From: Chthonomonadaceae bacterium
GTDB taxonomy: Bacteria; Armatimonadota; Chthonomonadetes; Chthonomonadales; Chthonomonadaceae
Direction of reading: 5' to 3'
DNA: 64,000 nucleotides
NCBI GenBank assembly: GCA_025352825.1
Contig: JANXSG010000239.1
Location: 1 to 64,000, forward strand
Positions 55,875-64,000 of this stretch are shown one piece after another. Under the pieces are notes generated by a model. It made no database searches, was not told where the DNA came from, and was given only the letters and a program-made list of their open reading frames with translations. How positions within the stretch are numbered: the first letter of the stretch is position 1; each line of letters begins with the position of its first letter. The translations under genes were made by a program, and so were the position numbers.

Positions 55875-56927
55875 CTAAGGCATAGGTTTTGGTAAGGCGT
55901 AATTCAAATACGCTGCTGTCAACATCTCACCAAAAAATAGCGCTGCCAGGAAACCAATCACTAGAAATGGCCCGAACGGAATAGCACTCGGTGCTGGTGT
56001 AAAGGGCTCCTCTATTTCCTGCAGCGATTCTATTCGATTATTACGTCTTGCCGGGTGAATAAAATCGTTCACAATATCGATCAAATCCCCGAGTATGAGA
56101 CAATATCCGATCTCAAGAACTTGCTCTTTAAAGCTGGACTCCGGTAACATTACTGCATCTGAAATAATGTCTGCTGTTTGTACTTCTGGCTTTTGAAATC
56201 GGGTTCGCATAGAAATAAGCGCGATGCCAATTACCACGCCGGACATACATGATGCAAATACCCAAATCGGAAACAGGCGCAGTGGATTCATGCCAACCGG
56301 GGTGACTGAGATCAGCATAGCGCCCATTGCTCTCGCCAGGAGTGGATCTCCCAGCCCCATGGCCTCCTGCCGCTTCCAAACCCATCCTAGTATGCGCACC
56401 ACACCAAATATAAGTGTCCCGACAATGGCTCCGAATATCGATCTAGGCAGCCATCCCCAAAGAAGTTCATGTCCAGTTTCATGAGTAACTATCCCGTAGA
56501 TATCTCTGCCCGAAGCAACTACGAGTGCAAAAATATTCAGCTCATCCGGGATAGTGAATGTTGCCATATCTATGAAATAGACAGGAATCATTGCAGAAAT
56601 AAAAAGCAACAGCGAGATGCAAGTTACAGTATTTAGCTGGAATCCAAAATAAACGGCTAAAAATAACAAACCCGTCAGCAACTCAATGCTGAAATATCGC
56701 CACGATATCTTCTGTTTACATCCCCTGCATCTGCACCCTAATATTAGAAAACTGAGCAACGGTATAAGATCCAAAGCTGTCAGTCTTCTCTGACACTTTG
56801 GGCAGTGAGAAGGCGGCCGAGATAGCGATAATCCTATAGGCATCCTATATATCACTACATTGAGGAAACTGCCAATGCAAATTCCATAGATGAATGTAAT
56901 AACCGCCCAGAACGAAGGTGGAAGCAT
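55875..56927 (-). CDS. pilD: Prepilin peptidase (A24 family) with a C-terminal-half insertion
   Basis: This inner-membrane aspartic protease cleaves prepilin leaders. Residues: IGSFLNVVIYRMP near 20; the zinc-type Cys pairs HCPKC and CRCRGCK at about 40-70; the catalytic Asp region FIDMATFTIPDELN at about 115-130; and MGLGDPLLARAMGA with the GxGD Asp at about 190. About eight hydrophobic helices are visible. A stretch of about 85 residues (MRTRFQKPEVQT ... EEPFTPAPSA), hydrophilic with one helix-like block, lies before the final IPFGPFLVIGFLAALFFGE and is missing in typical PilD, making 350 residues rather than about 270-290. It lies between pilC and the prepilin genes. Confidence 0.92.
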   Translation of the reverse strand: MLPPSFWAVITFIYGICIGSFLNVVIYRMPIGLSLSRPPSHCPKCQRRLTALDLIPLLSFLILGCRCRGCKQKISWRYFSIELLTGLLFLAVYFGFQLNTVTCISLLLFISAMIPVYFIDMATFTIPDELNIFALVVASGRDIYGIVTHETGHELLWGWLPRSIFGAIVGTLIFGVVRILGWVWKRQEAMGLGDPLLARAMGAMLISVTPVGMNPLRLFPIWVFASCMSGVVIGIALISMRTRFQKPEVQTADIISDAVMLPESSFKEQVLEIGYCLILGDLIDIVNDFIHPARRNNRIESLQEIEEPFTPAPSAIPFGPFLVIGFLAALFFGEMLTAAYLNYALPKPMP

Positions 56928-57002
56928 AATAGTTAAGAAAGAGTGCTTCCTGCCATCCGAAGACCGCAGAAAACACTAATTCACGATGCCTTTCTATAGT
57001 GC

Positions 57003-58247
57003 CTACTTATCTGCGCCGGCCTTGTCATCATCTCCGCCACTAAGGTTCTGAATAACAGAAACAAGTGGCATAAACATGGCGATAACGATGAATCCAACCA
57101 CTACTCCGAGGAACACTATCATAACGGGCTCAATAGCTGAGGTGAGCGACTGAAGTGAGGATTCGACTTCGCCTTCGTAGAACTCCGCTATTTTAGAAAG
57201 CATGTGATCCAATGCACCAGATTCTTCGCCAATCGAAATCATATGAACTACCATCGGTGGGAACATCTTGCTCTTAATGAGCGGTTCGTTGATGCGCTCA
57301 CCTTCACGAATTCTCGCGCGGGCATTCATAATCGCTTCGCTGATGATCTCGTTGCCTACCGTACCAGCCACCGTCTCCATAGCCTGCAAAATTGGTACTC
57401 CAGAGACTAACAGAGTGGAGAGTGTTCGTGAGAATCGGGCAAGGCATATTTTGTGGCTGAGTTTCCCAAATACCGGTATCTTCAGCTTAAGCCTATCGAT
57501 AACTCTCCGCCCAACCTTTGTGGTTCCGAAATACTTTATCGCCATCCAGCCTACAACTACTATCAGTATGCCTATATACCACTTGCTCTTCAGGAAGTCA
57601 CTGACGTCTACAAGGAACTGGGTCATCCAGGGAAGTTCTTTGACGTTGAGATCGTGGAACAGCTCAACGAACTTGGGTACAATAAAGGTGCATAAGCCAA
57701 GAACGATAAGTACCGCCACAATAACAACAATCGTGGGGTATGTAAGTGCAGCCTTGACTTTACGCCGAAGCTCCATATCTTTTTCAAGGAAGTGGGATAA
57801 CCTCTGCAGCGCTTCTTCAAGTACACCACCGACCTCTCCCGCTCGGATTAATCCGATAAAAAGGTGGTTGAAGACCTTGGGGTATTTCTGCATGGAGCGC
57901 GAAAGTGTCTGGCCACTCTCTACCTCTGCCTGAATTTCAAGTAGGATTCGCTTTAGTTTTGGATTGGTAGTCTGCTCGCCAAGCACATCGAGTGCACGTA
58001 CCAGTGATACGCCAGCATCAATCATAGTAGAAAACTGACGGCAGAAAATAGAGAGATCGGCAAGCTTTACCTTCCCCCATCCTCCCCCGGCAGCTTTCTT
58101 TTTTGCAGCCTGAGTCTGCGTGACGTCCGTCACTTGGAAACCTTGTTCTTGCAGGCGTCGCTTCAATATATCCTGGTTTTCAGCTTCCGAAGTACCGGTG
58201 CGCTGTACGCCGGTTCCGTCACGCACGGTGTATTGATATGTGGGCAT
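57003..58247 (-). CDS. pilC: Type IV pilus inner-membrane platform protein PilC/GspF
   Basis: The 414-residue product has two T2SSF domains. The first, at about 70-190, has LSIFCRQFSTMIDAGVSLVR; the second, at about 275-395, has LARFSRTLSTLLVSGVPILQ. They are joined by hydrophobic helices (YPTIVVIVAVLIVLGLC and a C-terminal PVMIVFLGVVVGFIVIAM). The N-terminus MPTYQYTVRDGTG is typical. It organises the motor ATPases under the pilus. GGAGG lies 8 bases before ATG 58247. It follows pilT and precedes pilD, in normal order. Confidence 0.96.
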   Translation of the reverse strand: MPTYQYTVRDGTGVQRTGTSEAENQDILKRRLQEQGFQVTDVTQTQAAKKKAAGGGWGKVKLADLSIFCRQFSTMIDAGVSLVRALDVLGEQTTNPKLKRILLEIQAEVESGQTLSRSMQKYPKVFNHLFIGLIRAGEVGGVLEEALQRLSHFLEKDMELRRKVKAALTYPTIVVIVAVLIVLGLCTFIVPKFVELFHDLNVKELPWMTQFLVDVSDFLKSKWYIGILIVVVGWMAIKYFGTTKVGRRVIDRLKLKIPVFGKLSHKICLARFSRTLSTLLVSGVPILQAMETVAGTVGNEIISEAIMNARARIREGERINEPLIKSKMFPPMVVHMISIGEESGALDHMLSKIAEFYEGEVESSLQSLTSAIEPVMIVFLGVVVGFIVIAMFMPLVSVIQNLSGGDDDKAGADK

Positions 58248-58362
58248 TGCAATTCCTCCGTAATAGCGCTCGGAACTTTCTCCGCGCCAAGAGATCGAAG
58301 CTTTTAAAAATGCGACGGGATCAGTCCCTTCGCTCTAAAGTGCAAATATCACTGCTTATACG

Positions 58363-59595
58363 TTAGCGTCTTTGAGCCTGCTGCCCCGGCTGAGGAACAG
58401 TGGAAGTCTGGATCATCTTCTCTAGCTCCTGCGGGTTCATAGCTCGTGTCATCGCCTCATCAAGGGAAATAACTCCGCGTACAAAGAGATCACGCAGTCC
58501 CTGATCCATCGTCTGCATTCCAACATTTGCACTGGTTTGAATCATGGAGGTGATCTGATGTGCCTTAGACTCACGTATCAGGTTGCGGATAGCAGGGCTG
58601 GCACGCATAATCTCCATACAACACACTCGGCCAGGCTGATTCGCACGGGGAATCAACTGCTGACATAGGATAGCTTGCAAATTGTTCGAAAGCTGCAGTC
58701 GAACCTGCTCCTGCTGCCCGGGTGGAAATGAGTCGACAATTCTCTCAACCGAAGTCGCTGCTGAGTTGGTGTGAAGAGTAGCAAATACGAGGTGGCCAGT
58801 TTCTGCAGCGGAGACTGCCATCTGCATGGTCTCAAGGTCTCTCATTTCACCCACAAGGATCACATCTGGGTCTTCACGAAGAGCCGCCCGGAGCGCATTC
58901 TTAAACGCTCTGGTGTCCTGCCCAACTTCGCGCTGATTGATAACACTGTACCTATGCGTATGCAGGTATTCGATTGGGTCTTCTATAGTGATGATATGCT
59001 TGCTGGATTCCAAATTGATCTGATTGATCATGGCAGCAAGAGAGGTAGATTTACCCGATCCTGTAGGCCCGGTTACAAGCACAAGCCCTCGAGGCAGTCG
59101 GGTAAGCTCCTCAACAATAGCAGGCAATCCAAGATCTTTGGTGGTTGGAATTCTCTGGGGAATCTGCCGAAAAGCACTCGCCACATTACCCTTGTCTCGA
59201 AATACATTCACACGGAAACGGGCAATACGTGCAAGCTGGTATGAAAAGTCGAGCTCCAGATTTGTTTCAAATGCCTGAATCTGCTCATCCGTAAGAATAT
59301 CGTATATTAAGCGCTGAGAGTCTTGAGGCGACACCTTATCGTATGCGACGGGAACCAGAGCGCCATCCACACGAATAATTGGCGGTATTCCCACAGCAAG
59401 ATGCAGATCAGAAGATCCTTTTTCGTGCATTACTCGAAGAAGGTCGTCGATATGGGCATCGTCGAGGGGAAGCGGCCTGGCTGCTGCTGCAGGTACGGCG
59501 ACAGGTACAGTAGGCACAGACATAGCCCGCTGCTGGCCGGGCATAGGCGGAATACCGGCAGGCGGTGCAGATTTAGGTAACTGTTGATCGGACAA
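58363..59595 (-). CDS. pilT: Type IV pilus retraction ATPase PilT
   Basis: The 410-residue product starts at TTG 59595 (GGAG 9 bases upstream). A Pro/Ala-rich tail of about 45 residues leads to the PAS-like and RecA-like ATPase core: Walker A GPTGSGKSTSL, Asp box ITIEDPIEYLH, Walker B VILVGEMRDLETM and His box ATLHTNSA. The AIRNLIRE motif, specific to PilT and needed for retraction, is present, so this is a retraction rather than an assembly ATPase. A pilus with retraction implies twitching motility, uptake of DNA or surface sensing. Confidence 0.96.
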   Translation of the reverse strand: MSDQQLPKSAPPAGIPPMPGQQRAMSVPTVPVAVPAAAARPLPLDDAHIDDLLRVMHEKGSSDLHLAVGIPPIIRVDGALVPVAYDKVSPQDSQRLIYDILTDEQIQAFETNLELDFSYQLARIARFRVNVFRDKGNVASAFRQIPQRIPTTKDLGLPAIVEELTRLPRGLVLVTGPTGSGKSTSLAAMINQINLESSKHIITIEDPIEYLHTHRYSVINQREVGQDTRAFKNALRAALREDPDVILVGEMRDLETMQMAVSAAETGHLVFATLHTNSAATSVERIVDSFPPGQQEQVRLQLSNNLQAILCQQLIPRANQPGRVCCMEIMRASPAIRNLIRESKAHQITSMIQTSANVGMQTMDQGLRDLFVRGVISLDEAMTRAMNPQELEKMIQTSTVPQPGQQAQRR

Positions 59596-59646
59596 GATAT
59601 CTCACTCCAATAGAACTGATTAAATCAATAATTAGCAGCCGGCTGA

Positions 59647-61443
59647 CTAGTAGCCAGCAGTGAAGACGACACGCATTACCTCTTCAGGGGTAGTTTGACA
59701 CTCCAAAATCTTAATAAGCCCATCTTCGCGAAGTTCCTTCATACCGTTCGCCTTTGCGGCCTCTTTCAGGTCTGCAAGAGGAGCCCGTCGAATTACCATT
59801 TCGGCAATTTCTGCATTCATCCTTAGCAGTTCATAGAATCCAATACGCCCTTTATAGCCAGTCTGTCGGCACATTTCGCATCCTCGGCCTCGTGCTAGCT
59901 GCACTTTTTCAGGGCTGTTGGCATCTGTACGCATCCCAAATCTTCGCAGTTCCACTGCATCCACCTCGTAGAACTCCTTACAATTCACACATATTTTTCT
60001 GCCAAGGCGCTGTGCAAGAATTCCCACCAGGGTCGCTGAGACCATAAATGGTTCTACACCCATCTCGATCAATCGGAGTGTGGCAGAGGGTGCATCATTG
60101 GTGTGGAGAGTAGATAAAACAAGGTGGCCGGTGAGCGCCGCTTCGACAGCGATACTGGCGGTTTCAAGATCGCGCATCTCTCCAACCATAATGATATCTG
60201 GATCCTGCCGCAGGAACGATCTAAGCGCCTTACCAAAATCAAGGCCGGCCTTCTTATTGATCTGTACCTGAGTGATTCCGGAAAGCTGATATTCGCAGGG
60301 GTCTTCAATGGTCAGAATATTTTTTTCGATACTATTCAGCTTATTGAGAACAGAGTACTGAGTAGTAGTTTTTCCAGATCCGGTGGGGCCAGTGGAAAGG
60401 ATCATGCCGTTTGGCTGCTGGGCCAGTTCTTCTAGCTGTGTCTGAACTTCTGGTGTAAATCCCAGCTTGTTCAAACCGATCATAACGCTGCTTTTATCCA
60501 GGATACGGGCGACTATCTTTTCACCATGTAGATTCGGAAGACAGGAGACTCGGAGGTCAAAATCTTTATTTTCAAAACGGATACCGATACGGCCATCTTG
60601 TGGCACACGGCGCTCTGCGATGTTCAGGTCAGACATAATTTTGAAACGCGCCGTGAGAGGCATCTGAAGGTATTTTGGCATCTGCATCGTTTCGTGCATG
60701 ACACCGTCGATTCGATACCGCACGCGCATACCTTTTCGATCAGGCTCTACATGAATATCAGAAGCGCCTTCACGAACTGCCTGTTGGATAATTGCGTTGG
60801 CAAGGCGCACGATAGGGGCTTCTTCTACCTGCTTAGTAAGAGCATCTTCATCATCATCATCTTTCGCTGCATCCCCACGAGCGCCAAACTCGGCCATTGC
60901 CTGAGCCATGGTTGCTTTTGCATCCCCATCCAGGATATCGGTTCCACCGCCCTTCATGGGATTCATTCCGCCTTTGACGGGAGCAACCGAGCCAGGAATG
61001 CCCTCCACCGTGGTGCCGCCATAATTTTTAGCGATGGCATCTTCGATCTGTTCGGGTATTCCGAGAACTCCCTGGACTGCGCAGCGTGATACGAGCCGAA
61101 TCTGATCAGTGGCAATCAAATTATTAGGATCCGCCATCGCCACCCACAGTTTTGCACCTTCTTTCTTGAGTGGCATCACGTTAAGGCGTTTAGCGATGTG
61201 CTCTGGCACAATATTGACGGCACCAGCTTCGGGCTTAAAAGTGTTGTAGTCCCAAAAGCCGACGTTCATCTCCTGGGCTTTGGCTTCATATACATCCCGA
61301 GCGGGCAATCCCATATCTATGAGCACTTTCGAAAGCTCGCCGTGCGTGTTTTGCTGCGCTTTTAGAGCTTCCTGAAGCTGCTCCGGGGAGATATATCCCT
61401 TTTCGAGCATGTAGTCGCCAAGACTTTTCCTAGCCGTTACCAT
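59647..61443 (-). CDS. pilB: Type IV pilus assembly ATPase PilB/GspE
   Basis: The 598-residue product has an N-terminal MshEN-type domain (SLGDYMLEKGYISPEQLQEA and ELSKVLIDMGL) over 1-140, then the ATPase core: Walker A STGPTGSGKTTTQYS, Asp box TIEDPCEYQLSG, Walker B IIMVGEMRDLETA and His box LSTLHTNDA. Two Cys pairs (CVNCKEF and GCEMCRQ) hold zinc, as in PilB/GspE. In MshE the domain binds c-di-GMP; here the first motif has Ser in place of its usual Arg, so binding is uncertain. ATG 61443 follows GGAGAG. It is upstream of pilT and pilC. Confidence 0.96.
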   Translation of the reverse strand: MVTARKSLGDYMLEKGYISPEQLQEALKAQQNTHGELSKVLIDMGLPARDVYEAKAQEMNVGFWDYNTFKPEAGAVNIVPEHIAKRLNVMPLKKEGAKLWVAMADPNNLIATDQIRLVSRCAVQGVLGIPEQIEDAIAKNYGGTTVEGIPGSVAPVKGGMNPMKGGGTDILDGDAKATMAQAMAEFGARGDAAKDDDDEDALTKQVEEAPIVRLANAIIQQAVREGASDIHVEPDRKGMRVRYRIDGVMHETMQMPKYLQMPLTARFKIMSDLNIAERRVPQDGRIGIRFENKDFDLRVSCLPNLHGEKIVARILDKSSVMIGLNKLGFTPEVQTQLEELAQQPNGMILSTGPTGSGKTTTQYSVLNKLNSIEKNILTIEDPCEYQLSGITQVQINKKAGLDFGKALRSFLRQDPDIIMVGEMRDLETASIAVEAALTGHLVLSTLHTNDAPSATLRLIEMGVEPFMVSATLVGILAQRLGRKICVNCKEFYEVDAVELRRFGMRTDANSPEKVQLARGRGCEMCRQTGYKGRIGFYELLRMNAEIAEMVIRRAPLADLKEAAKANGMKELREDGLIKILECQTTPEEVMRVVFTAGY

Positions 61444-61586
61444 ATTTGTCTCTCCATCGATGCGCTGCGAACTTTATTTTAAGCACACCAAACAGCAATG
61501 CCCTGTTCCTGCGAGTATTTACATTCAGGTCGCCCGATTATATCACACCCAGACAGTTCACGCAAGCGAACGGCCATATGTATCTC

Positions 61587-62483
61587 TTATTTAGTTAGTG
61601 ACTCCACCACGGCAGCCTCCATAACATCGGTTGGAGGCCAAACACCCGTCCATCGCTCAAATGCGAATGCGCCCTGTGTCACCAGCATCTGGACACCTGA
61701 AATGGTACTGCAACCATGCAATTCCGCAGCCTGAAGCAGTCGCGATTTGAGGGGATTGTAGATAAGATCATATACTATCATCTCACGATGAATAGATTCC
61801 ATTGGAATGGATGGCATTTCGTTAGCATTAGGATACATGCCAACACGAGTTGTTTGAACTAGAAGATCGGCATCCTTTATAGCACGAGACAGCCTTTGAA
61901 TATCCCCATCAGCTACTATTTCTATTTTTTCGTGGCTGTATCCTGCATTATATACGTCTTGTGCAAGTTGTTCTGCGCGTGCTTTCGTCCGATTAGAGAG
62001 TATGACTCTTGCACCTGACTTAATTAATCTGTATACGACGGATCTTGCCGCACCGCCTGCCCCAATTACCACCGCGAGTTTTCCATAAGCTCGAAATCCC
62101 ATAGTTTCTAATGGCTGATAAAAGCCTCTGCCGTCGGTATTATCTCCCAACAGTTGGCCATCTACACAGTGAACTGTGTTTACAGCTCCGATTTCTTTAG
62201 CCTCTTGTGTAATTTCATCTAAAAAAGGCATCACCGTCTCTTTGTGAGGAATAGTGAGGTTGATACCCACAATCCCCAGTGAAGGAAGGCTTCGTATAGC
62301 TGTGCCGATCGCGTCGGGGCGAACAGGAAATGGAATGTAGATATAGGGCATACCGAGAGCAATAAAGGCTGCATTGTGCATGGCAGGAGAAAGTGAATGC
62401 TCTACGGGCCAGCCGAACACTCCCACCACTTTAGTATCACCGCGTATTACTCGCACTAAAATCCTTGTTTGCTCAGACGACAT
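61587..62483 (-). CDS. aroE: Shikimate dehydrogenase
   Basis: AroE reduces 3-dehydroshikimate to shikimate with NADPH in aromatic amino acid synthesis. The 298-residue product shows the substrate site FGWPVEHSLSPAMHNAAF, catalytic Lys in NLTIPHKETVMP, Asp in LLGDNTDGRGF, the Rossmann motif VVIGAGGAARSVVYRLI with the SNRTKARAEQLA NADPH loop, and YDLIYNPLKSRLLQ with GVQMLVTQGAFAFERWTG at the end. A 12-residue N-terminal extension precedes the normal domain. It lies between the yqeG-like gene and pilB, an unlinked metabolic gene within the pilus cluster. Confidence 0.96.
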   Translation of the reverse strand: MSSEQTRILVRVIRGDTKVVGVFGWPVEHSLSPAMHNAAFIALGMPYIYIPFPVRPDAIGTAIRSLPSLGIVGINLTIPHKETVMPFLDEITQEAKEIGAVNTVHCVDGQLLGDNTDGRGFYQPLETMGFRAYGKLAVVIGAGGAARSVVYRLIKSGARVILSNRTKARAEQLAQDVYNAGYSHEKIEIVADGDIQRLSRAIKDADLLVQTTRVGMYPNANEMPSIPMESIHREMIVYDLIYNPLKSRLLQAAELHGCSTISGVQMLVTQGAFAFERWTGVWPPTDVMEAAVVESLTK

Positions 62484-62577
62484 TACAAGTTTTAATGTTC
62501 CTGCTCATCTGCACTATGAACGAATTGACTGAACCTAAAGTTCAATACCTTTTTGGCTAATTTCTCTCGAATTCCAA

Positions 62578-63189
62578 TTAGAGCTTGCCGCGTCGCCGAA
62601 ACCAACTCAGTAGAAAACGCTCGGGGGGTCGGCTGACAAATCTTGTGTAAATAAACTCTCTGGGATGAATAGGTTTGGCCATAATCGTAAATAATCCCGC
62701 ACGATTCCCACCCCAGATATCGGTAAACATTTGATCCCCTACTATTGCCGTCGCGGAAGGTGTGGTTCCCATGAAGGCCATCGCCCGGTGGAAGCCGCTT
62801 CTGCTCGGTTTTCGAGCCTTGCGAACATTAGAACATCCGAGAAGTGCAGCGATGCGTTCTGAACGTTTGCCGAGAATCGAGTTTGAGAGTATGCAAAGTT
62901 TAATCCCCTCTTGTTTCACCGTCTCGAGCCAGTGTAACACATCATGATGAATCTGCTCTTTTTGCCAAAGCACAAGGGTGTTATCAAGATCGAGGATCAA
63001 CCCTTTGATACCTCGCGTCGTCAAGTCAGATGGCGAAATCTGCGTGACGTAATCTACTACCAGGTCAGGGCAAAAGACGTGCCACCCCTTTTTAATGTTG
63101 GGTCGGATAGTTTCTTCGGACATATCAGAAACAATCGATTCCTGAAAACTATTGTCGTCCGAGTCATCTTCACGATAAATTTTATTCAA
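62578..63189 (-). CDS. HAD-superfamily phosphatase, YqeG family (subclass IIIA)
   Basis: The 203-residue product has DxDxT motif LILDLDNTLVLW (about 68-78), motif II ILSNS, Lys in RKARKPSRSGF and motif III VGDQMFTDIWGGNRAG. This is the IIIA-type HAD pattern of the YqeG family, which dephosphorylates small phosphates such as phosphatidylglycerol phosphate in relatives. TTG 63189 with GGGGAGGG 8 bases upstream is preferred; the track's TTG 63207 sits inside that site. The start overlaps the mltG stop by 8 bases (TTGAATAA), so the two are coupled. Confidence 0.9.
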   Translation of the reverse strand: MNKIYREDDSDDNSFQESIVSDMSEETIRPNIKKGWHVFCPDLVVDYVTQISPSDLTTRGIKGLILDLDNTLVLWQKEQIHHDVLHWLETVKQEGIKLCILSNSILGKRSERIAALLGCSNVRKARKPSRSGFHRAMAFMGTTPSATAIVGDQMFTDIWGGNRAGLFTIMAKPIHPREFIYTRFVSRPPERFLLSWFRRRGKL

Positions 63190-64000
63190 CCGAGTGGCCC
63201 TCCCCAACTAACCTGGGATGCACTCTGTCTAAACGAACCTCTTTTTTAGCAGCTTCATGTTCATTAGCGGTGCGAGTAAAAATATGAGATCCACTTGCCC
63301 GAGCGACGTAGTAGATATAATCATTCTTTTCTGGATGCAGTGCCGCCAACAGCGAAGGCAGTCCTGGATTAGCAATCGGCCCAGGCGGTAAGCCCATAAC
63401 TCTATAAGTATTGTAGGGCGACTCAATTTTCAGATCGTTAAATAGTACACGATCTTTGTGATGTCCAAGAGCGTACAGCACCGTGGCGTCAATCTCAAGC
63501 CTCATCCCCTTATCCAATCGGTTCTGTATCACACCAGCAATACGCGCCCTGTCTTGTGGTACTTTCGCTTCGCGTTCTATAAGCGAAGCGACCGTAACAA
63601 TTGAATTAAGGTCGGAAATCGAATTTTGCAATTCTTGATGGTAGGGACGTGCAAACCTTGTATAAAAGTTCATAATCATCAATTCAGCAACTCTTTCCGG
63701 CTGAGAATGCTCATGAAAGTAGTACGTATCTGGAAATAGATAGCCTTCAAGCGACGTTGCGTGTAACGGAAAATCTGTATGAATTCGGGAGAATGTTGCG
63801 CGAGAACGAGCGAATTTTACAAACTCATCCGAATTGAGTATATCTTTCTCCGCTAAAAGGTCCGCGGTCTGACGGAGTGTATATCCTTCCGGAAACGTTA
63901 CCTTAACTCTATTATCGGTGGATTTGCCACCGCCTAATTTTAATTCCTGCACAATTTGTGCCAAATTCATATCCGAAGAGAGTGTGTATCTGCCAGCTTT
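63182..64000 (-). CDS. mltG: Endolytic transglycosylase MltG (YceG family), 5' end cut by window edge
   Basis: The visible 272 residues lack the N-terminal membrane anchor, which lies beyond the right edge. The frame is open up to base 64000 (KAGRYTLSSD before the track's Met), so 63970 is not the start. MltG motifs are VKVTFPEGYTLRQTADLLAE, TSLEGYLFPDTYYF, catalytic Glu in ASLIEREAKVPQDRARIAGV, NRLDKGMRLEIDATVLYALG and PYNTYRVMGLPPGPIANPG. It cuts nascent glycan strands during wall growth. Its stop overlaps the next gene's start by 8 bases. Confidence 0.96.
   Translation of the reverse strand, partial: KAGRYTLSSDMNLAQIVQELKLGGGKSTDNRVKVTFPEGYTLRQTADLLAEKDILNSDEFVKFARSRATFSRIHTDFPLHATSLEGYLFPDTYYFHEHSQPERVAELMIMNFYTRFARPYHQELQNSISDLNSIVTVASLIEREAKVPQDRARIAGVIQNRLDKGMRLEIDATVLYALGHHKDRVLFNDLKIESPYNTYRVMGLPPGPIANPGLPSLLAALHPEKNDYIYYVARASGSHIFTRTANEHEAAKKEVRLDRVHPRLVGEGHSVE

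Overview
The window is about 47-50% GC chromosomal DNA that most resembles a free-living, diderm member of the Armatimonadota. The phylum call is inference. It rests on prepilins whose N-terminus is followed by the [18 protein letters not shown]-type stretch common there, a planctomycete-style PSCyt/DUF1549/DUF1553 plus DUF1501 pair, a TonB-dependent receptor (so an outer membrane), and a very large type IV pilus cluster. I recognised no tRNA, rRNA or CRISPR array, and no intact insertion sequence.

Left part (1-11.4 kb): a prepilin cut by the window edge on the minus strand; the secreted cytochrome-domain/DUF1553 protein and its DUF1501 partner; a DinB-like protein, a GNAT-like hypothetical and an O-methyltransferase; hslV and a small hypothetical on the minus strand; and scpA-scpB (chromosome condensation) behind a good sigma70-type promoter. 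Three G/C-rich palindromic elements surround the DUF1553/DUF1501 pair.

Middle part (11.4-32.7 kb, mostly plus strand): a nucleoside/sugar-type ABC importer (ATPase with two ABC domains plus two permeases, reading-frame coupled); ruvC; then a periplasmic substrate-binding protein of the PF04392 type, a Cache-HAMP histidine kinase and a REC-GGDEF-HD-GYP regulator, which look like one sensing chain ending in c-di-GMP. These are followed by a TonB-dependent receptor, a Xer-type recombinase, a decayed patch (RHS/YD-repeat remnant, a DUF4288 gene with an in-frame stop, one small orphan gene), an Hsp70-like/TPR-YIP1 pair, a secreted esterase, rsmB with a disturbed start, a LON-domain protein and a MazF-type toxin-antitoxin pair closed by a strong hairpin.

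Right part (32.7-64 kb, all minus strand): about 31 kb reading mltG - yqeG-like - aroE - pilB - pilT - pilC - pilD - two GspG-like prepilins - three very large minor-pilin-like proteins (PilV-, PilW- and PilX-like) - two giant secreted proteins (1604 and about 2822 aa) with beta-propeller/PQQ-like repeats. The order of minor pilins followed by propeller protein parallels pilV-pilW-pilX-pilY1 of proteobacteria, but every component is several times larger. This is the best candidate in the window for an undescribed system: a pilus or secretion machine with oversized tip proteins.

Many starts look like TTG or GTG with strong Shine-Dalgarno sequences, so several starts given here differ from the longest ORF in the track.
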